Shown here: positions 7,590 through 15,539 of the stretch, piece after piece
Numbering within the stretch: position 1 is the stretch's first letter
Layout of the letters: each line of letters opens with the position of its first letter
Source of the DNA: an uncultured Bacteroidales bacterium
GTDB taxonomy: Bacteria > Bacteroidota > Bacteroidia > Bacteroidales > Paludibacteraceae
DNA: 22,003 nucleotides
NCBI GenBank assembly: GCA_937916355.1
Contig: CALFTM010000026.1
Location: 1-22,003 of the forward strand
Reading direction: 5' to 3'
Position numbers and translations under genes: made by a program
Notes under the pieces: generated by a model
Told to the model about the DNA's origin: nothing
The model's database searches: none
What the model saw: the letters and a program-made list of their open reading frames with translations, nothing else

Positions 7590-9047
7590 TTAATCTGGAT
7601 GAACTTTCGTGAAAACTCTATCCCAACGTACTTTTCGTGCATCTTCGTCCCACGACAAGAAGATGAACAACGGTTTCCCGACGATGTGGTCCATCGGCAC
7701 AAATCCCCAATAACGAGAATCTGCAGAATTATGTCGGTTATCACCCATCATCCAATAGTAATCCATCTTAAATGTATAACTATCGCGCTTCTCTCCGTTT
7801 ATGTAAATCTCGCCATCCTTCACCTCCAAATCATTCAACTCGTAGTTGCGGATAATTCGCTCATAAAGCGGAAGACTATTCAAATCCAATGAGACGGTTG
7901 CTCCTTGTTTCGGAATCGTCAGCGGGCCATAATTATCGCGTGTCCAGCCATCCTCTCGATCGTAAGGGAACGTTTTGCCACCCCATTCCACAGGTTCGAG
8001 ACGAATTGACACGACACTTTTATTCTTTTTCAACGTTTCGACGGAAGCCTTCGTCAATGGCAAACGGTAAACAAAATTTTTAACCGTACCGGTGGAGTCT
8101 GCATATCCGGAATCCTCCAAAAACTTCTTGCCGTTCAACTCCATATTAATAAGCATACGGTCTGCCTTGCGGACATTGAGTTTACTCAACAATTTAGCAT
8201 CCAACGGACGGGTCGTCTCAACAAAATAATTAAACTGCAAAGTCTCTATATTATCTGCTTGTACGCCATTGATATATACGACACCATCCTTCATTTGGAA
8301 CTCGTCTCCGGGCAAAGCCACACACCGCTTTACATAGTTCTCTCTTCTATCAACCGGGCGATATTGTATCTCACCAAACCTCTCTGGGTTGTTCCATACT
8401 GCATCTCGCCCATAAATATTCACCATTGAATAGTAATCTTGGTTGGGAGAAAGCAACGCAACGGTATCTCCTGCGGGATAGTTGAAAACAACGATGTCAT
8501 TTCTCTCGACCTCCCCAAATCCCTTCAATCTGCTATACTCCCACTGTGGATTCTCGATGTATGATTTACAATTGAAGAAAGGGAGTGTATGCTGAGCCAA
8601 CGGGAACGAAAGCGGAGTCATCGGTTCTCGAGGTCCGTAGCTCAATTTACTCACAACAAGGAAATCTCCCACCAAAAGAGTCTTTTCCAACGATGGGGTT
8701 GGGATTTTATAGTTTTGAAAGAGGTAGGTATGAAAGACATAAACCACCACAAGGGCGAAAACAATCGCATCTACCCATTCTGCGACCTTCTGCAACCACG
8801 GGCGCTTACTCTCTTTCCATGCCGACCAATGGACATATTTTGTAATAAACACATCCAGAGCCAATGGAATAAAAAACAGCAACCACCACGCATCCGACCA
8901 AGCTGCAAAAAAGAATATCAACACCAAACACAACGCCAACTTGACCCATTGCTTCGCTGGTGCCATGCGCAATCGTTCAGCAAAAGTTTTCCCTTTCAAC
9001 TCTAAGTAACCGATCTCTTTTTTTGCAGATAATTCGTTACTACCCAT
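7590..9047 (-). CDS. lepB: Signal peptidase I
   Basis: This 485-residue protein is the membrane-bound Ser/Lys protease that removes signal peptides from exported proteins. Hydrophobic segments lie at about 36-50, 52-67 and 92-110. The nucleophile is Ser119 in IPTPSLEKTLLVGD, where Leu takes the place of the Met found after Ser in enterobacterial enzymes. The general base is Lys240 in NYVKRCVALPGD. Box E is GDNRHNSADSRYWG (435-448). It is much longer than the E. coli enzyme because of an insert between Lys240 and box E (about 255-430), as is usual for Bacteroidetes LepB. The start is ATG, 30 bases after the dapB stop. The dapB-lepB order is commonly seen in Bacteroidetes. The adjacent second lepB paralogue that some relatives carry is absent here. 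Confidence 0.95.
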   Translation of the reverse strand: MGSNELSAKKEIGYLELKGKTFAERLRMAPAKQWVKLALCLVLIFFFAAWSDAWWLLFFIPLALDVFITKYVHWSAWKESKRPWLQKVAEWVDAIVFALVVVYVFHTYLFQNYKIPTPSLEKTLLVGDFLVVSKLSYGPREPMTPLSFPLAQHTLPFFNCKSYIENPQWEYSRLKGFGEVERNDIVVFNYPAGDTVALLSPNQDYYSMVNIYGRDAVWNNPERFGEIQYRPVDRRENYVKRCVALPGDEFQMKDGVVYINGVQADNIETLQFNYFVETTRPLDAKLLSKLNVRKADRMLINMELNGKKFLEDSGYADSTGTVKNFVYRLPLTKASVETLKKNKSVVSIRLEPVEWGGKTFPYDREDGWTRDNYGPLTIPKQGATVSLDLNSLPLYERIIRNYELNDLEVKDGEIYINGEKRDSYTFKMDYYWMMGDNRHNSADSRYWGFVPMDHIVGKPLFIFLSWDEDARKVRWDRVFTKVHPD

Positions 9048-9077
9048 ATTACAAATTCAAAAATTCAACTTCTGTTT

Positions 9078-9794
9078 TTATTTTAGAAAATCGAATAAAT
9101 CAGACATACCCAAAAGGCCTTTTTCCCCTGCGGTAAATTCTGCGGCAACCACCGCCCCCAATGCGAAACCTTCTCGACTTTTTGCATCATGAGTAATGGT
9201 GATGGAATCCACTTCCGACTCGTATCGGATGGTATGAATGCCCGGCACCTCTCCTTCTCGCAAAGATTTAATCGCCAAATCAGAAGGGTTACTCTCCACC
9301 TCTTTTGTCCATTGGGTCTTTCGGCTCAAATTTCCAAGTATGCCTTCTGCCAAGGTGATGGCAGTACCGCTTGGCGCATCCAACTTGTGAATGTGGTGAG
9401 TCTCTGTCATTTCAACATTGTAATTTGTGAAACGATCCATCAACTTCGCCAAATATTGGTTGACCGCCATGAAGATATTCACACCAATACTGAAATTGGA
9501 TGAGCGGAAAAGAGTATGGTTTCCACTCTTCAACTCATCTAAAACATCTTCGGTATTCCAGCCAGTCGAACCCACCACGACAGGGACATTTGCCTTAAAA
9601 CATTTTCGGATATTTGCCACTGCCGTATCAGGGCGAGTGAACTCTATCGCCACATCCGCACTTTTAAAAGCATCCGACTCAAAATCTGAAAGGTTGTCGA
9701 TGTCGATGATACTGACAATCTCATGTCCCCTCTCTTTTGCAATTCTCTCGATGGCTTTTCCCATTTTCCCATATCCTATCAATGCGATTTTCAT
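9078..9794 (-). CDS. dapB: 4-hydroxy-tetrahydrodipicolinate reductase
   Basis: DapB makes tetrahydrodipicolinate with NAD(P)H in the lysine and diaminopimelate pathway, in the cytosol. The 238-residue protein opens with the nucleotide-binding GYGKMG (7-12), followed by Asp31 at the end of beta-2. The family signature, including catalytic His133/His134, Lys137 and the SGTA loop (142-145), is intact. It is about 30 residues shorter than E. coli DapB, as is usual in Bacteroidetes. The start is ATG. It lies 27 bases after the metallopeptidase gene and 30 before lepB, in one probable operon. Confidence 0.96.
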   Translation of the reverse strand: MKIALIGYGKMGKAIERIAKERGHEIVSIIDIDNLSDFESDAFKSADVAIEFTRPDTAVANIRKCFKANVPVVVGSTGWNTEDVLDELKSGNHTLFRSSNFSIGVNIFMAVNQYLAKLMDRFTNYNVEMTETHHIHKLDAPSGTAITLAEGILGNLSRKTQWTKEVESNPSDLAIKSLREGEVPGIHTIRYESEVDSITITHDAKSREGFALGAVVAAEFTAGEKGLLGMSDLFDFLK

Positions 9795-9821
9795 ATCCTC
9801 TATTTTTTTATTAGTTATTTT

Positions 9822-10691
9822 TTACAAACTTGAATATGGTTGTGAAAAGGTATCTCCATCATTGATGTTTCCTGTCGTAAACCCTTTCTTCAACCAACGA
9901 GACCTTTGTTCAGAAGTTCCATGGTTGAAAGACTCCGGCACTGTATAGCCCATTGACTTCTTTTGAAGATAATCATCTCCGATTCTTGATGCGATCTCCA
10001 ATCCTTCCTCTAAGTCTCCTGCTTCTAATGAATTGAACATTTTATTGTCCGAATATGCCCATAATCCGGCATAGAAATCGGCTTGTAATTCCAAACGCAC
10101 ACTGATCTGGTTTGCATCCTTTTCAGACATACGGGACATTTGCTGATGTGCAGCGTTAAGCGTACCCAACAGATACTGCACATGGTGTCCTACCTCATGC
10201 GCAATGACGTATGCGTATGCGAAATCACCTGCCGAACCGAGTTGTTGCTTCATGGTCGTAAAAAATTCCAAATCAATGTAAACCGTCTGATCACCTGAAC
10301 AATAGAACGGTCCGGTTGAAGAGGTCGCATTTCCACAACCTGATGCCACACCACCATGGAACAAAACCAATTTAGGAGCTTCGTATCTTCTTCCAAGTTT
10401 CTTAAACTCAGCAGCCCAAACATCCTCTGTACCTGCAAGGATCTGCTTCGTAAATGTAGCGAGTTCTTCCTCTTCTGCTGTTGGTTGGTAATTACTATCC
10501 ACTTGGGTAGTTTGTGAAGTCATGGCCTTACTGATAACCTCTGTTGCCACCTTACCCCAATTTCCTCCTGATGTGAAATAAGCAATCACACCCACAAGCA
10601 AAAGGCTTCCAATACTCACACCTGCTTTCTTAGTACTACTTTTTCTGCGGTCTTCTACGTTTGAGCTTTCGCGTCTTCCATCTAATCTCAT
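9822..10691 (-). CDS. YpfJ-type neutral zinc metallopeptidase
   Basis: The 289-residue protein belongs to the putative neutral zinc metallopeptidase family of E. coli YpfJ. It begins with the family's N-terminal block (MRLDGRRESSNVEDRR), followed by one membrane helix (about 25-41), so the catalytic part should face the periplasm. The zinc site is HEVGH (165-169), with the third ligand likely in the later ELQADFYAG block. The C-terminal NHGTSEQRSRWLKKGF block is also typical. I start it at the ATG at 10689-10691. The upstream in-frame TTG (10719-10721) would add ten residues not seen in the family. It is the first gene after the promoter at 10737-10768. Physiological substrates are unknown. 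Confidence 0.88.
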   Translation of the reverse strand: MRLDGRRESSNVEDRRKSSTKKAGVSIGSLLLVGVIAYFTSGGNWGKVATEVISKAMTSQTTQVDSNYQPTAEEEELATFTKQILAGTEDVWAAEFKKLGRRYEAPKLVLFHGGVASGCGNATSSTGPFYCSGDQTVYIDLEFFTTMKQQLGSAGDFAYAYVIAHEVGHHVQYLLGTLNAAHQQMSRMSEKDANQISVRLELQADFYAGLWAYSDNKMFNSLEAGDLEEGLEIASRIGDDYLQKKSMGYTVPESFNHGTSEQRSRWLKKGFTTGNINDGDTFSQPYSSL

Positions 10692-10736
10692 ATCTATTTC
10701 TTTTTTTATGTTAAAAACCAAAATTACTTAAACGTC

Positions 10737-10768
10737 CAAATTTAACGATTTTTAATCATATAAGCCAA
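10737..10768 (-). promoter_or_regulatory. Bacteroidetes-type promoter of the ypfJ-dapB-lepB operon
   Basis: On the minus strand TTGG (10765-10768) is followed by 20 bases and TAAATTTG (10737-10744), a full match to the -7 consensus TAnnTTTG and a near match at -33. The predicted transcription start is near 10730, some 40 bases before the ATG of the metallopeptidase gene. The gpmI terminator lies just upstream, so this is the natural start of the next unit. Confidence 0.65.
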
Positions 10769-10786
10769 TTTTCAGACATCATAATG

Positions 10787-10821
10787 AAAAAAAGGAGAAG
10801 AAAACCACAGTTCTCTTCTCC
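10787..10821 (-). terminator. Strong intrinsic terminator after gpmI
   Basis: The arms 10794-10805 and 10810-10821 form a 12-bp stem with one G-U pair around a 4-base loop, followed on the minus strand by seven T (10793-10787). It lies 25 bases past the gpmI stop and ends the operon that begins near 16660. Confidence 0.9.
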
Positions 10822-10846
10822 CAACTCTGCCTTGCAACAGTTTTTT

Positions 10847-12373
10847 TTATCTTTGAATCAAATTCTCTCCTGTCATTTCTGAAGGTTGTTCAATTCCCAT
10901 CAATGAAAGGATAGAAGGAGCGACATCTGCCAATTTTCCATCTTTCACTTTTGCATTCTTGTCTCCTACATATACAAACGGAACAACGTTCAAAGAGTGA
11001 GCCGTATTAGGTGTTCCATCAGGATTTACAGCATAGTCCGCATTACCATGATCTGCAATGATGATGACATCATAACCGTTTGCTTTACAAGCTTCTACGG
11101 TCTCATTCACACATTGGTCGATTGCAACTACGGCCTTCTCGATTGCAGAATAGATACCAGTGTGTCCCACCATATCTCCATTCGCGTAGTTCACCACAAT
11201 CCAATCATACTTCTGGGTACCGATAGCCTCCACCAACTTGTCCTTCACCTCGTAAGCACTCATTTCTGGTTTCAAATCGTAAGTTGCCACCTTTGGAGAA
11301 GGAACCAATATACGGTCTTCATTATTAAACGGTTCTTCTCTACCTCCATTAAAGAAGAATGTGACATGCGCATATTTCTCAGTCTCTGCGATGTGCAATT
11401 GTTTCAATCCTGCCTTCTCGATCACCTCTCCGAGAGTGTTGGTAACATTTTCCTTGTTGAATAGGATATGAACACCTGTGAAAGAAGAGTCGTATGGGGT
11501 CATGCAATAGAACTGCAAATCCTTAATGGTATTCATGCCATTTTCAGGCATATCAGTTTGGCTCAATGCAATCGTCAACTCTTTGGCACGGTCATTTCTG
11601 TAGTTGAAGAAGATCACAACATCTCCCTCTTGGATCGTTCCAACTGGTTTTCCATCTGCATCAACATGAACGATTGGTTTGATAAACTCATCTGTAACAC
11701 CCTCTGCATAAGACTCTTCCATTGCCTTAACCATATCAGTAGAAGGTTTTCCAACTCCCTTGACGATCAAGTCATAAGCCTCTTTCACTCTCTCCCAACG
11801 TTTATCACGATCCATTGCGTAGAAGCGTCCTATGATAGAACCGATCTTTCCGATGTTTTTAGCAAGTTGAGCCTCCAATTGCTCGATAAAACCTTTTCCA
11901 CTTTTCGGGTCGGTATCACGACCGTCCATGAAACAGTGAACAAAGGTCTTGTCCAAACCATAGACCTTAGAGATTTCAATCAATTTGAAAAGGTGGTCCA
12001 AAGAAGAGTGTACTCCTCCATTAGAGACCAATCCCATGAAGTGAATCTGTTTGCCATTCTCTTTCGCATATGAAAATGCGCTCTTAATTTCTGGATTTTC
12101 AAGAATTGTGTTATCCCTGCAAGCAATATTGATCTTTACCAAATCTTGGTACACAATACGTCCTCCTCCGATATTGAGGTGTCCTACCTCTGAATTACCC
12201 ATTTGACCATCGGGCAATCCGACGAACTCTCCACATGCTTCCAATTTTGAGTGTGGGTAATTTGCCATCAAACTATCCCAGTAAGGCGTAGCTGTAGATG
12301 CAATAACGTCTGATTTTGTCGCGTCACCAATTCCCCAACCATCGAGGATCATTAACAATACTTTTCTATTCAT
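10847..12373 (-). CDS. gpmI: 2,3-bisphosphoglycerate-independent phosphoglycerate mutase
   Basis: This enzyme interconverts 3- and 2-phosphoglycerate in glycolysis and gluconeogenesis, using two Mn ions and a phosphoserine intermediate. The 508-residue length is typical. Asp11 in LMILDGWG binds metal, and the phosphorylated Ser61 lies in GQMGNSEVGH. The substrate-domain block MGLVSNGGVHSS, the YAMDRDKRWER segment and the C-terminal metal site ADHGNADY are present. The start is ATG. It lies 16 bases after the DUF4834-like gene and is the last gene before the strong terminator at 10787-10821. Confidence 0.97.
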   Translation of the reverse strand: MNRKVLLMILDGWGIGDATKSDVIASTATPYWDSLMANYPHSKLEACGEFVGLPDGQMGNSEVGHLNIGGGRIVYQDLVKINIACRDNTILENPEIKSAFSYAKENGKQIHFMGLVSNGGVHSSLDHLFKLIEISKVYGLDKTFVHCFMDGRDTDPKSGKGFIEQLEAQLAKNIGKIGSIIGRFYAMDRDKRWERVKEAYDLIVKGVGKPSTDMVKAMEESYAEGVTDEFIKPIVHVDADGKPVGTIQEGDVVIFFNYRNDRAKELTIALSQTDMPENGMNTIKDLQFYCMTPYDSSFTGVHILFNKENVTNTLGEVIEKAGLKQLHIAETEKYAHVTFFFNGGREEPFNNEDRILVPSPKVATYDLKPEMSAYEVKDKLVEAIGTQKYDWIVVNYANGDMVGHTGIYSAIEKAVVAIDQCVNETVEACKANGYDVIIIADHGNADYAVNPDGTPNTAHSLNVVPFVYVGDKNAKVKDGKLADVAPSILSLMGIEQPSEMTGENLIQR

Positions 12374-12389
12374 ATCGATTATAATTTAT

Positions 12390-12686
12390 TTATTTTTTTA
12401 CTTCTTCGTATGAGACCGATTCTGACATCGACTTGAAAACCTTCATTCTTCTCCGCCCTTCTGTCGATTGAGAGCGAAATGGTCTGGTATCCTCGTAAAT
12501 CCCGTCGGAATTGGAACTGAAAGTTCCCGACCGAGAACTGCCACTCACTTCTGTTTGTCCGAAAAACAGTCCCTTCAGGATTCCTCCTATTCCTCCCAAA
12601 ACAGAGCTGGCGAGTTTAAGAACCATCACCCCAGCCGACAAACCGACGACTAAGAACAAAATCAGTAGGAAGAATAACAGACTCAT
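12390..12686 (-). CDS. DUF4834-like small membrane protein
   Basis: This 98-residue protein has one long N-terminal hydrophobic segment (about 3-45, with Gly- and Leu-rich stretches) followed by a hydrophilic Ser- and Arg-rich tail. Its size and layout resemble the DUF4834 family of Bacteroidetes small membrane proteins, whose function is unknown. I make that assignment from general resemblance and not from a diagnostic motif. The start is ATG. It lies between metF (48 bases upstream) and gpmI (16 bases downstream) on the same strand, so translation as part of the operon is likely. Confidence 0.65.
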   Translation of the reverse strand: MSLLFFLLILFLVVGLSAGVMVLKLASSVLGGIGGILKGLFFGQTEVSGSSRSGTFSSNSDGIYEDTRPFRSQSTEGRRRMKVFKSMSESVSYEEVKK

Positions 12687-12734
12687 AGTATATTTTGTTT
12701 ATTATCTCATACTTAAACGACACAAAACAGGCGG

Positions 12735-13691
12735 TTAAAACACCTGTCTTGCAATTTCCTTAACACTTGTGGCAGTGGACATTGTGTAAAAGTGGATGGC
12801 AGGCACATTATGCGCCAACAAATCTTTCGACTGCATTACACACCACTCTATCCCAACCTGTTTAGCCTCTTCATTGTTTTTGCACTTGCTCAAAGCATCT
12901 GCCAAGTCCTGAGGGAGGTCCAAATGGAAGGTTTTAGGCAATACTGTCAACTGCTTCAGCGTGGTAATAGGTTTCAAACCCGGCACGATTGGCACGGTTA
13001 TTCCAACCGCTCTGCAACGTTCGACAAAAGAATGGAACTTTGAATTGTCGAAAAACATCTGCGTCACGATATAGTCTGCGCCATCATCGACCTTTTTCTT
13101 TAACCACTTCACATCAGACTCGAAATTGGGAGCCTCCTCATGTTTTTCAGGATAGCCTGCCACGCCATAGGAGAAACCCCTTTCTCCTGAATGGTTACGC
13201 TTTGTGCCATCTAAAAAATAACCTTCATTAAAACGATTAATCTGTTGCTGCAAATCGGAAGCGTGCGCATACCCCTCCAACTCCGGATTGACATGTTTTT
13301 CTGTTTTGGAACGATCTCCTCGAAGAACCAGCAAATCGTGTATCCCCAGAAAATCAAGATCTATCAAAACATACTCCGTCTCTTCTCTTGAAAAACCACT
13401 ACACAAAATATGCGGGACGACATCAATACCGTATTTATTTTTTATTGCAGCAGCAATAGCAACCGTTCCGGGTCTCTGACGTACTCTTTCACACTGAAAC
13501 AAACCATTGTCCAATGTTCTGTACACCAACTCGCTGCGATGGGTGGTAATATCAATGTATTTAGGGTCAAACTCTCTGAGTTGGTCGATTGTATCATAAA
13601 TCGCCTCAATACCATTCCCCTTCAATGGAGGAAGTATCTCGTAAGAGAATGCCGTTTTTTTACTATTTAATATCAAATCTTTTACACTCAT
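12735..13691 (-). CDS. metF: Methylenetetrahydrofolate reductase
   Basis: MetF reduces 5,10-methylene-tetrahydrofolate to 5-methyl-tetrahydrofolate with FAD, supplying methyl groups for methionine synthesis. The 318-residue TIM-barrel has the catalytic Glu18 in FSYEILPP and the LRGD block that contacts flavin and folate. Further on come YGVAGYPEKH, the TQMFFD strand and the VPIVPGLKPI segment. All are in the usual order and spacing. The start is ATG. The gene lies 12 bases after ftsE in the same operon. Nothing in the upstream gap suggests separate regulation such as an S-adenosylmethionine riboswitch. Confidence 0.96.
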   Translation of the reverse strand: MSVKDLILNSKKTAFSYEILPPLKGNGIEAIYDTIDQLREFDPKYIDITTHRSELVYRTLDNGLFQCERVRQRPGTVAIAAAIKNKYGIDVVPHILCSGFSREETEYVLIDLDFLGIHDLLVLRGDRSKTEKHVNPELEGYAHASDLQQQINRFNEGYFLDGTKRNHSGERGFSYGVAGYPEKHEEAPNFESDVKWLKKKVDDGADYIVTQMFFDNSKFHSFVERCRAVGITVPIVPGLKPITTLKQLTVLPKTFHLDLPQDLADALSKCKNNEEAKQVGIEWCVMQSKDLLAHNVPAIHFYTMSTATSVKEIARQVF

Positions 13692-13703
13692 CTTCTTTTT
13701 CTT

Positions 13704-14402
13704 TTACTTTTCATCCGTCAACTGGTCTAAGAAGTCGATACCGACCTCCTGCATATTTCCTTTATCACAATTGACAATCCTACCGGGGAACATCCTCACC
13801 CAACTTAAATTATGGGTAGCCATCACCACTGCCGTCCCCTCCTCTTTGATCTGATGGAACAACTTCATCAACCCCTCTCCCGTCTTCGGATCTAAATGAC
13901 CTGTGGGTTCATCAGCCAACAACAACTTAGGGCGGTTGAGCAAAGCTCTTGCAATCACAATGCGTTGCTGCTCTCCTCCAGAAAGTTCATGAGGCATACG
14001 ATAACCTTTCGTTGACATTCCGACAAATTGAAGCACTTCTTGAATACGGTTTATGCGAGCCTCTTTACTCATCGAAGTGGTTGCCTTCAGCACAAAATCC
14101 AAATTGGCATCGACATTACGGTCGGGCAGCAACTGAAAGTCTTGGAATACGATTCCAATCTGCCTGCGCAAATATGGGATCTTTCCCTGACGCATATCCT
14201 CCAAATCGTACCCCAGCACATGTGCGTGTCCAGATGTAATGGGTACTTCACAATAGAGCGATTTCAAAAAAGTACTTTTTCCACTTCCCACCTTACCAAG
14301 AAGATAGACATACTCCTTCTCCTCTATCGTCAAATCTACATGTCTCAGAACAGTCTGTTCCGCTCTGTTGACACTCACATCTTTATACTCTACCAACGCC
14401 AT
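13704..14402 (-). CDS. ftsE: Cell-division ABC transporter ATPase FtsE
   Basis: The 232-residue ATPase matches FtsE, which with the membrane protein FtsX couples ATP hydrolysis to activation of cell-wall hydrolases at the septum. It has Walker A GKVGSGKS (36-43), the Q-loop VFQDFQLLPDR, the ABC signature LSGGEQQR, Walker B LLLADEPTG and the switch His in ATHN. The ATG at 14400-14402 is preferred over an in-frame TTG two codons upstream. It lies 27 bases after hisI and 12 before metF. No ftsX is present in the window, so the partner must be elsewhere. The sequence could in principle be another small ABC ATPase of the LolD/MacB type, but the FtsE-like Q-loop and short C-terminus favour FtsE. 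Confidence 0.88.
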   Translation of the reverse strand: MALVEYKDVSVNRAEQTVLRHVDLTIEEKEYVYLLGKVGSGKSTFLKSLYCEVPITSGHAHVLGYDLEDMRQGKIPYLRRQIGIVFQDFQLLPDRNVDANLDFVLKATTSMSKEARINRIQEVLQFVGMSTKGYRMPHELSGGEQQRIVIARALLNRPKLLLADEPTGHLDPKTGEGLMKLFHQIKEEGTAVVMATHNLSWVRMFPGRIVNCDKGNMQEVGIDFLDQLTDEK

Positions 14403-14429
14403 GAGCAATATAATTTTCGGTTAATAAAC

Positions 14430-14747
14430 TCAGCGATTCTCTTCTCCCCAGCAAGTGTCCGTACCAGTATGGCAAACCGGACCTACCGGATTAACTTTAA
14501 TGAGCAGCGTGTCCTTATCACAATCTGCCTTAATGGAGACAACATTCAAGAAATTGCCGCTGGTCTCTCCTTTAGTCCACAACCTGTCCTTCGTCCGGCT
14601 ATAGAATGTCACCTTCCCCGTTTCAACTGTTTTCTCGTAAGCCTCCTTGTTCATGAAACCTAACATCAAAACCACTCTTGTTTCGGCATCCTGAATAATA
14701 GCAGGAACCAAACCATCCATTTTGGCAAAATCTAAATCTGCAACCAT
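14430..14747 (-). CDS. hisI: Phosphoribosyl-AMP cyclohydrolase, stand-alone HisI
   Basis: HisI opens the adenine ring of phosphoribosyl-AMP, the third step of histidine synthesis. The 105 residues hold the complete cyclohydrolase domain: FMNKEAY near the start, FYSRTKDRLWTKG (48-60), the Mg site Asp75-Cys76-Asp77-Lys78-Asp79, and Zn ligands Cys76, Cys92 and Cys99 in VCHTGTDTC. The chain stops six residues after Cys99. In many Bacteroidetes HisI is fused to HisE in a protein of about 200 residues, but here only 27 bases separate the stop from ftsE, so no HisE remnant is present. The start is ATG. It lies 64 bases after hisA. Confidence 0.93.
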   Translation of the reverse strand: MVADLDFAKMDGLVPAIIQDAETRVVLMLGFMNKEAYEKTVETGKVTFYSRTKDRLWTKGETSGNFLNVVSIKADCDKDTLLIKVNPVGPVCHTGTDTCWGEENR

Positions 14748-14811
14748 TGTCTTTTTATCTTTTTTAAACCTTTATTCAAGGATTCTCATTCAGTTTGCGA
14801 AATTACAAAAT

Positions 14812-15534
14812 TTAGGACAAAAAGCGAGCTAAGTCGTCCATTTTTATACGTCCTTCATAAATTGCCTTACCCGTAATAACGGCAGGCACGTTCGCCTCCG
14901 CCAATTGCTCAATGTCTTGCATCGAGCTGACCCCTCCGCTGGCAATCAGATAGAGAGCCGGCATTTCCTCCAACATCTTCTTATACAAATCTATCGAAGG
15001 ACCTTTCAACATTCCATCTTTGCTGATGTCTGTGCAGATCACCTTATCAACACCCTTTTCCATAAACCCCTTCACAAAAGGGAGCAACTCGACCTCTGTG
15101 GTCTCAATCCATCCGCCAACAGCAATCTTCTCATTTTTCACATCGGCACCAAGAATTATCTTCTCTGCTCCGAATTTCTCCAACCATGAAAGAAAAACTG
15201 CAGGGTTTTTGACGGCAATACTTCCGCCCGTCACCATCGAAGCTCCACTTTCAAAAGCAATGCGCAAATCATCATCACTTTTCAATCCTCCACCGAAATC
15301 GATCGTCAGATTGGTATTCGAGGCAATGCTCTCCAACACTTTATAATTTACAATGTGTTGGGCTTTCGCTCCATCTAAATCGACAAGATGTAAACGACGC
15401 ACGCCCACTCCCTCAAAAGCTTTTGCGACCTCCAAAGGATTTTCGTTATAGACTTTCTTTTGTGCATAATCACCTTGGGAAAGTCTCACGCACTTTCCAT
15501 CGATAATATCTATGGCTGGAATAATTTCTATCAT
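14812..15534 (-). CDS. hisA: ProFAR isomerase HisA
   Basis: HisA isomerises ProFAR to PRFAR, the step after HisI in histidine synthesis. The 240-residue beta/alpha barrel has catalytic Asp9 in IPAIDIIDGK, the RLSQGDY loop, phosphate-binding GGG(L) and ASGGVSS blocks and the second catalytic Asp in LGADVKN. I use the ATG at 15532-15534, where family members start (MIEIIPAID). An in-frame ATG six codons upstream (15550-15552) would overlap the preceding gene by 13 bases. With the chosen start the preceding stop is only five bases away, so translational coupling is likely. hisF and the other his genes are not in the window. Confidence 0.94.
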   Translation of the reverse strand: MIEIIPAIDIIDGKCVRLSQGDYAQKKVYNENPLEVAKAFEGVGVRRLHLVDLDGAKAQHIVNYKVLESIASNTNLTIDFGGGLKSDDDLRIAFESGASMVTGGSIAVKNPAVFLSWLEKFGAEKIILGADVKNEKIAVGGWIETTEVELLPFVKGFMEKGVDKVICTDISKDGMLKGPSIDLYKKMLEEMPALYLIASGGVSSMQDIEQLAEANVPAVITGKAIYEGRIKMDDLARFLS

Positions 15535-15539
15535 ATCAC

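Noticed and set aside
8589..9005. 138-codon plus-strand open frame inside lepB
   Set aside because: It is antisense to the membrane segments of lepB, with atypical composition.
9427..9948. 173-codon plus-strand open frame
   Set aside because: It is antisense to dapB and the end of the metallopeptidase gene, and has no plausible motif.
11468..12073. 201-codon plus-strand open frame
   Set aside because: It lies fully inside gpmI, which has all family motifs. The protein shows no recognisable domain.
14028..14663. 211-codon plus-strand open frame
   Set aside because: It spans ftsE and hisI on the opposite strand and has no domain-like features.
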